Shown piece after piece: positions 32,803 to 33,072 of a stretch of 33,072 nucleotides of DNA. Numbering within the stretch: the first letter of the stretch is position 1; each line of letters opens with the position of its first letter. The notes under the pieces are model-generated. The model worked only from the letters and a program-made list of their open reading frames with translations. It was not told the origin of the DNA and ran no database searches. The DNA is from JBBDSH01 sp040905045. Its GTDB lineage: Bacteria; Pseudomonadota; Gammaproteobacteria; Eutrophobiales; Eutrophobiaceae. The DNA is taken from the NCBI GenBank assembly GCA_040905045.1, contig JBBDSH010000056.1, forward strand, positions 1-33,072, written 5' to 3'. The position numbers were made by a program, and so were the translations under genes.

Positions 32803-33072
32803 ATGGCCGGTTACCTGATCGCCGATATCGGCGGCACCCACAGCCGCCTGGCCCTGGCCGGTGACGGTATCAGGCATATACAAGTTTATGACAACGCCGG
32901 TTATCCCGGACCGGATGCCGTCATCCGGGAATATCTGGATACCCTGGACGATGAAGCGCCGGGGGCCGCCGCCATTGCGGTGGCCAGTCCGGTGGACGGC
33001 GATACAGCGACCATGACCAATCTGGGCTGGTCATTTTCCGCGGACGATCTGCGCGCCCGGTTTGGTTTCAAC
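32803..33072 (+). CDS. glk: Glucokinase, 5' part (cut by the window end)
   Basis: Ninety codons are visible from the ATG at 32803, still open at the last base. The N-terminus MAGYLIADIGGTHSRLALAG is the ATP-binding phosphate-1 motif of Proteobacterial glucokinase, and AAAIAVASPVDGDTATMTNLGWSFSADDL matches the next conserved strand and helix of that family. It phosphorylates glucose with ATP. Placed 10 bp after otsA, it would recycle the glucose freed by the GH15 enzyme into glucose 6-phosphate, one of the substrates of OtsA. No separate promoter or strong ribosome binding site is seen. Confidence 0.88.
   Translation, partial: MAGYLIADIGGTHSRLALAGDGIRHIQVYDNAGYPGPDAVIREYLDTLDDEAPGAAAIAVASPVDGDTATMTNLGWSFSADDLRARFGFN

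Overview
The window looks like a gammaproteobacterial chromosome segment of moderately high G+C. The evidence is the conserved block pepA-holC-valS with lptF-lptG divergent from pepA (the enterobacterial order), an IscR-type regulator with its ligands at the Escherichia coli positions, and EI-Ntr (ptsP). A SUF system with SufU and SufT instead of SufE, plus the repeat-rich spacers, would suit a sulfur-oxidiser-like lineage (Chromatiales or Acidiferrobacterales type). That lineage guess is inference only. No tRNA, rRNA, CRISPR, insertion sequence or phage gene was seen.

Layout. (1) 202-7378, minus strand: a full Fe-S assembly operon, iscR-sufA-sufB-sufC-sufD-sufS-sufU-sufT-Rieske ferredoxin, read from a promoter region with a near-consensus IscR type 1 box at 7429-7453. 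(2) 7568-15006: mixed accessory genes. They are a small exported protein, a CPA1 cation/proton antiporter, an EthD-like protein, a DsbA-fold protein that lost its second active-site cysteine, a DUF2784 membrane protein, a DUF6491-like exported protein, a fusion of protein-L-isoaspartate methyltransferase with an erythromycin-esterase-like domain, and an unknown helical protein. (3) 15158-25798, minus strand: pepA-holC-(coiled-coil protein)-valS-cysE-ptsP-(AI-2E family permease)-ald, mostly tightly packed. (4) 25971-28132, plus strand: lptF-lptG (LPS export). (5) 28275-28709, minus: RDD membrane protein. (6) 28820 to the window end, plus: otsB-GH15 hydrolase-otsA-glk, a translationally coupled cassette for making trehalose, probably hydrolysing it (or a related glucoside), and re-phosphorylating glucose. 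glk is cut by the window edge.

The most unusual signal is not a gene. Tandem arrays with a strict or nearly strict 7-bp period recur through the window in three related sequence families (TCGTGGC; ACTTGTG/ACTTATA; ACTCCTC/ACTCCTT). They sit almost only just downstream of stop codons, and four of them form inverted pairs able to fold into hairpins, one with a perfect 23-bp arm. They fill the sufB-sufC and sufT-Rieske gaps, supply stop codons and C-terminal codons to two genes, and in one case lie inside the valS coding frame. None is found in the three divergent promoter regions. This looks like a spreading heptamer element with a preference for, or tolerance of, gene 3' ends. A second, different structured element of about 170 nt with nested stems lies at 10073-10239.

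No stretch over 300 bases lacks a gene.
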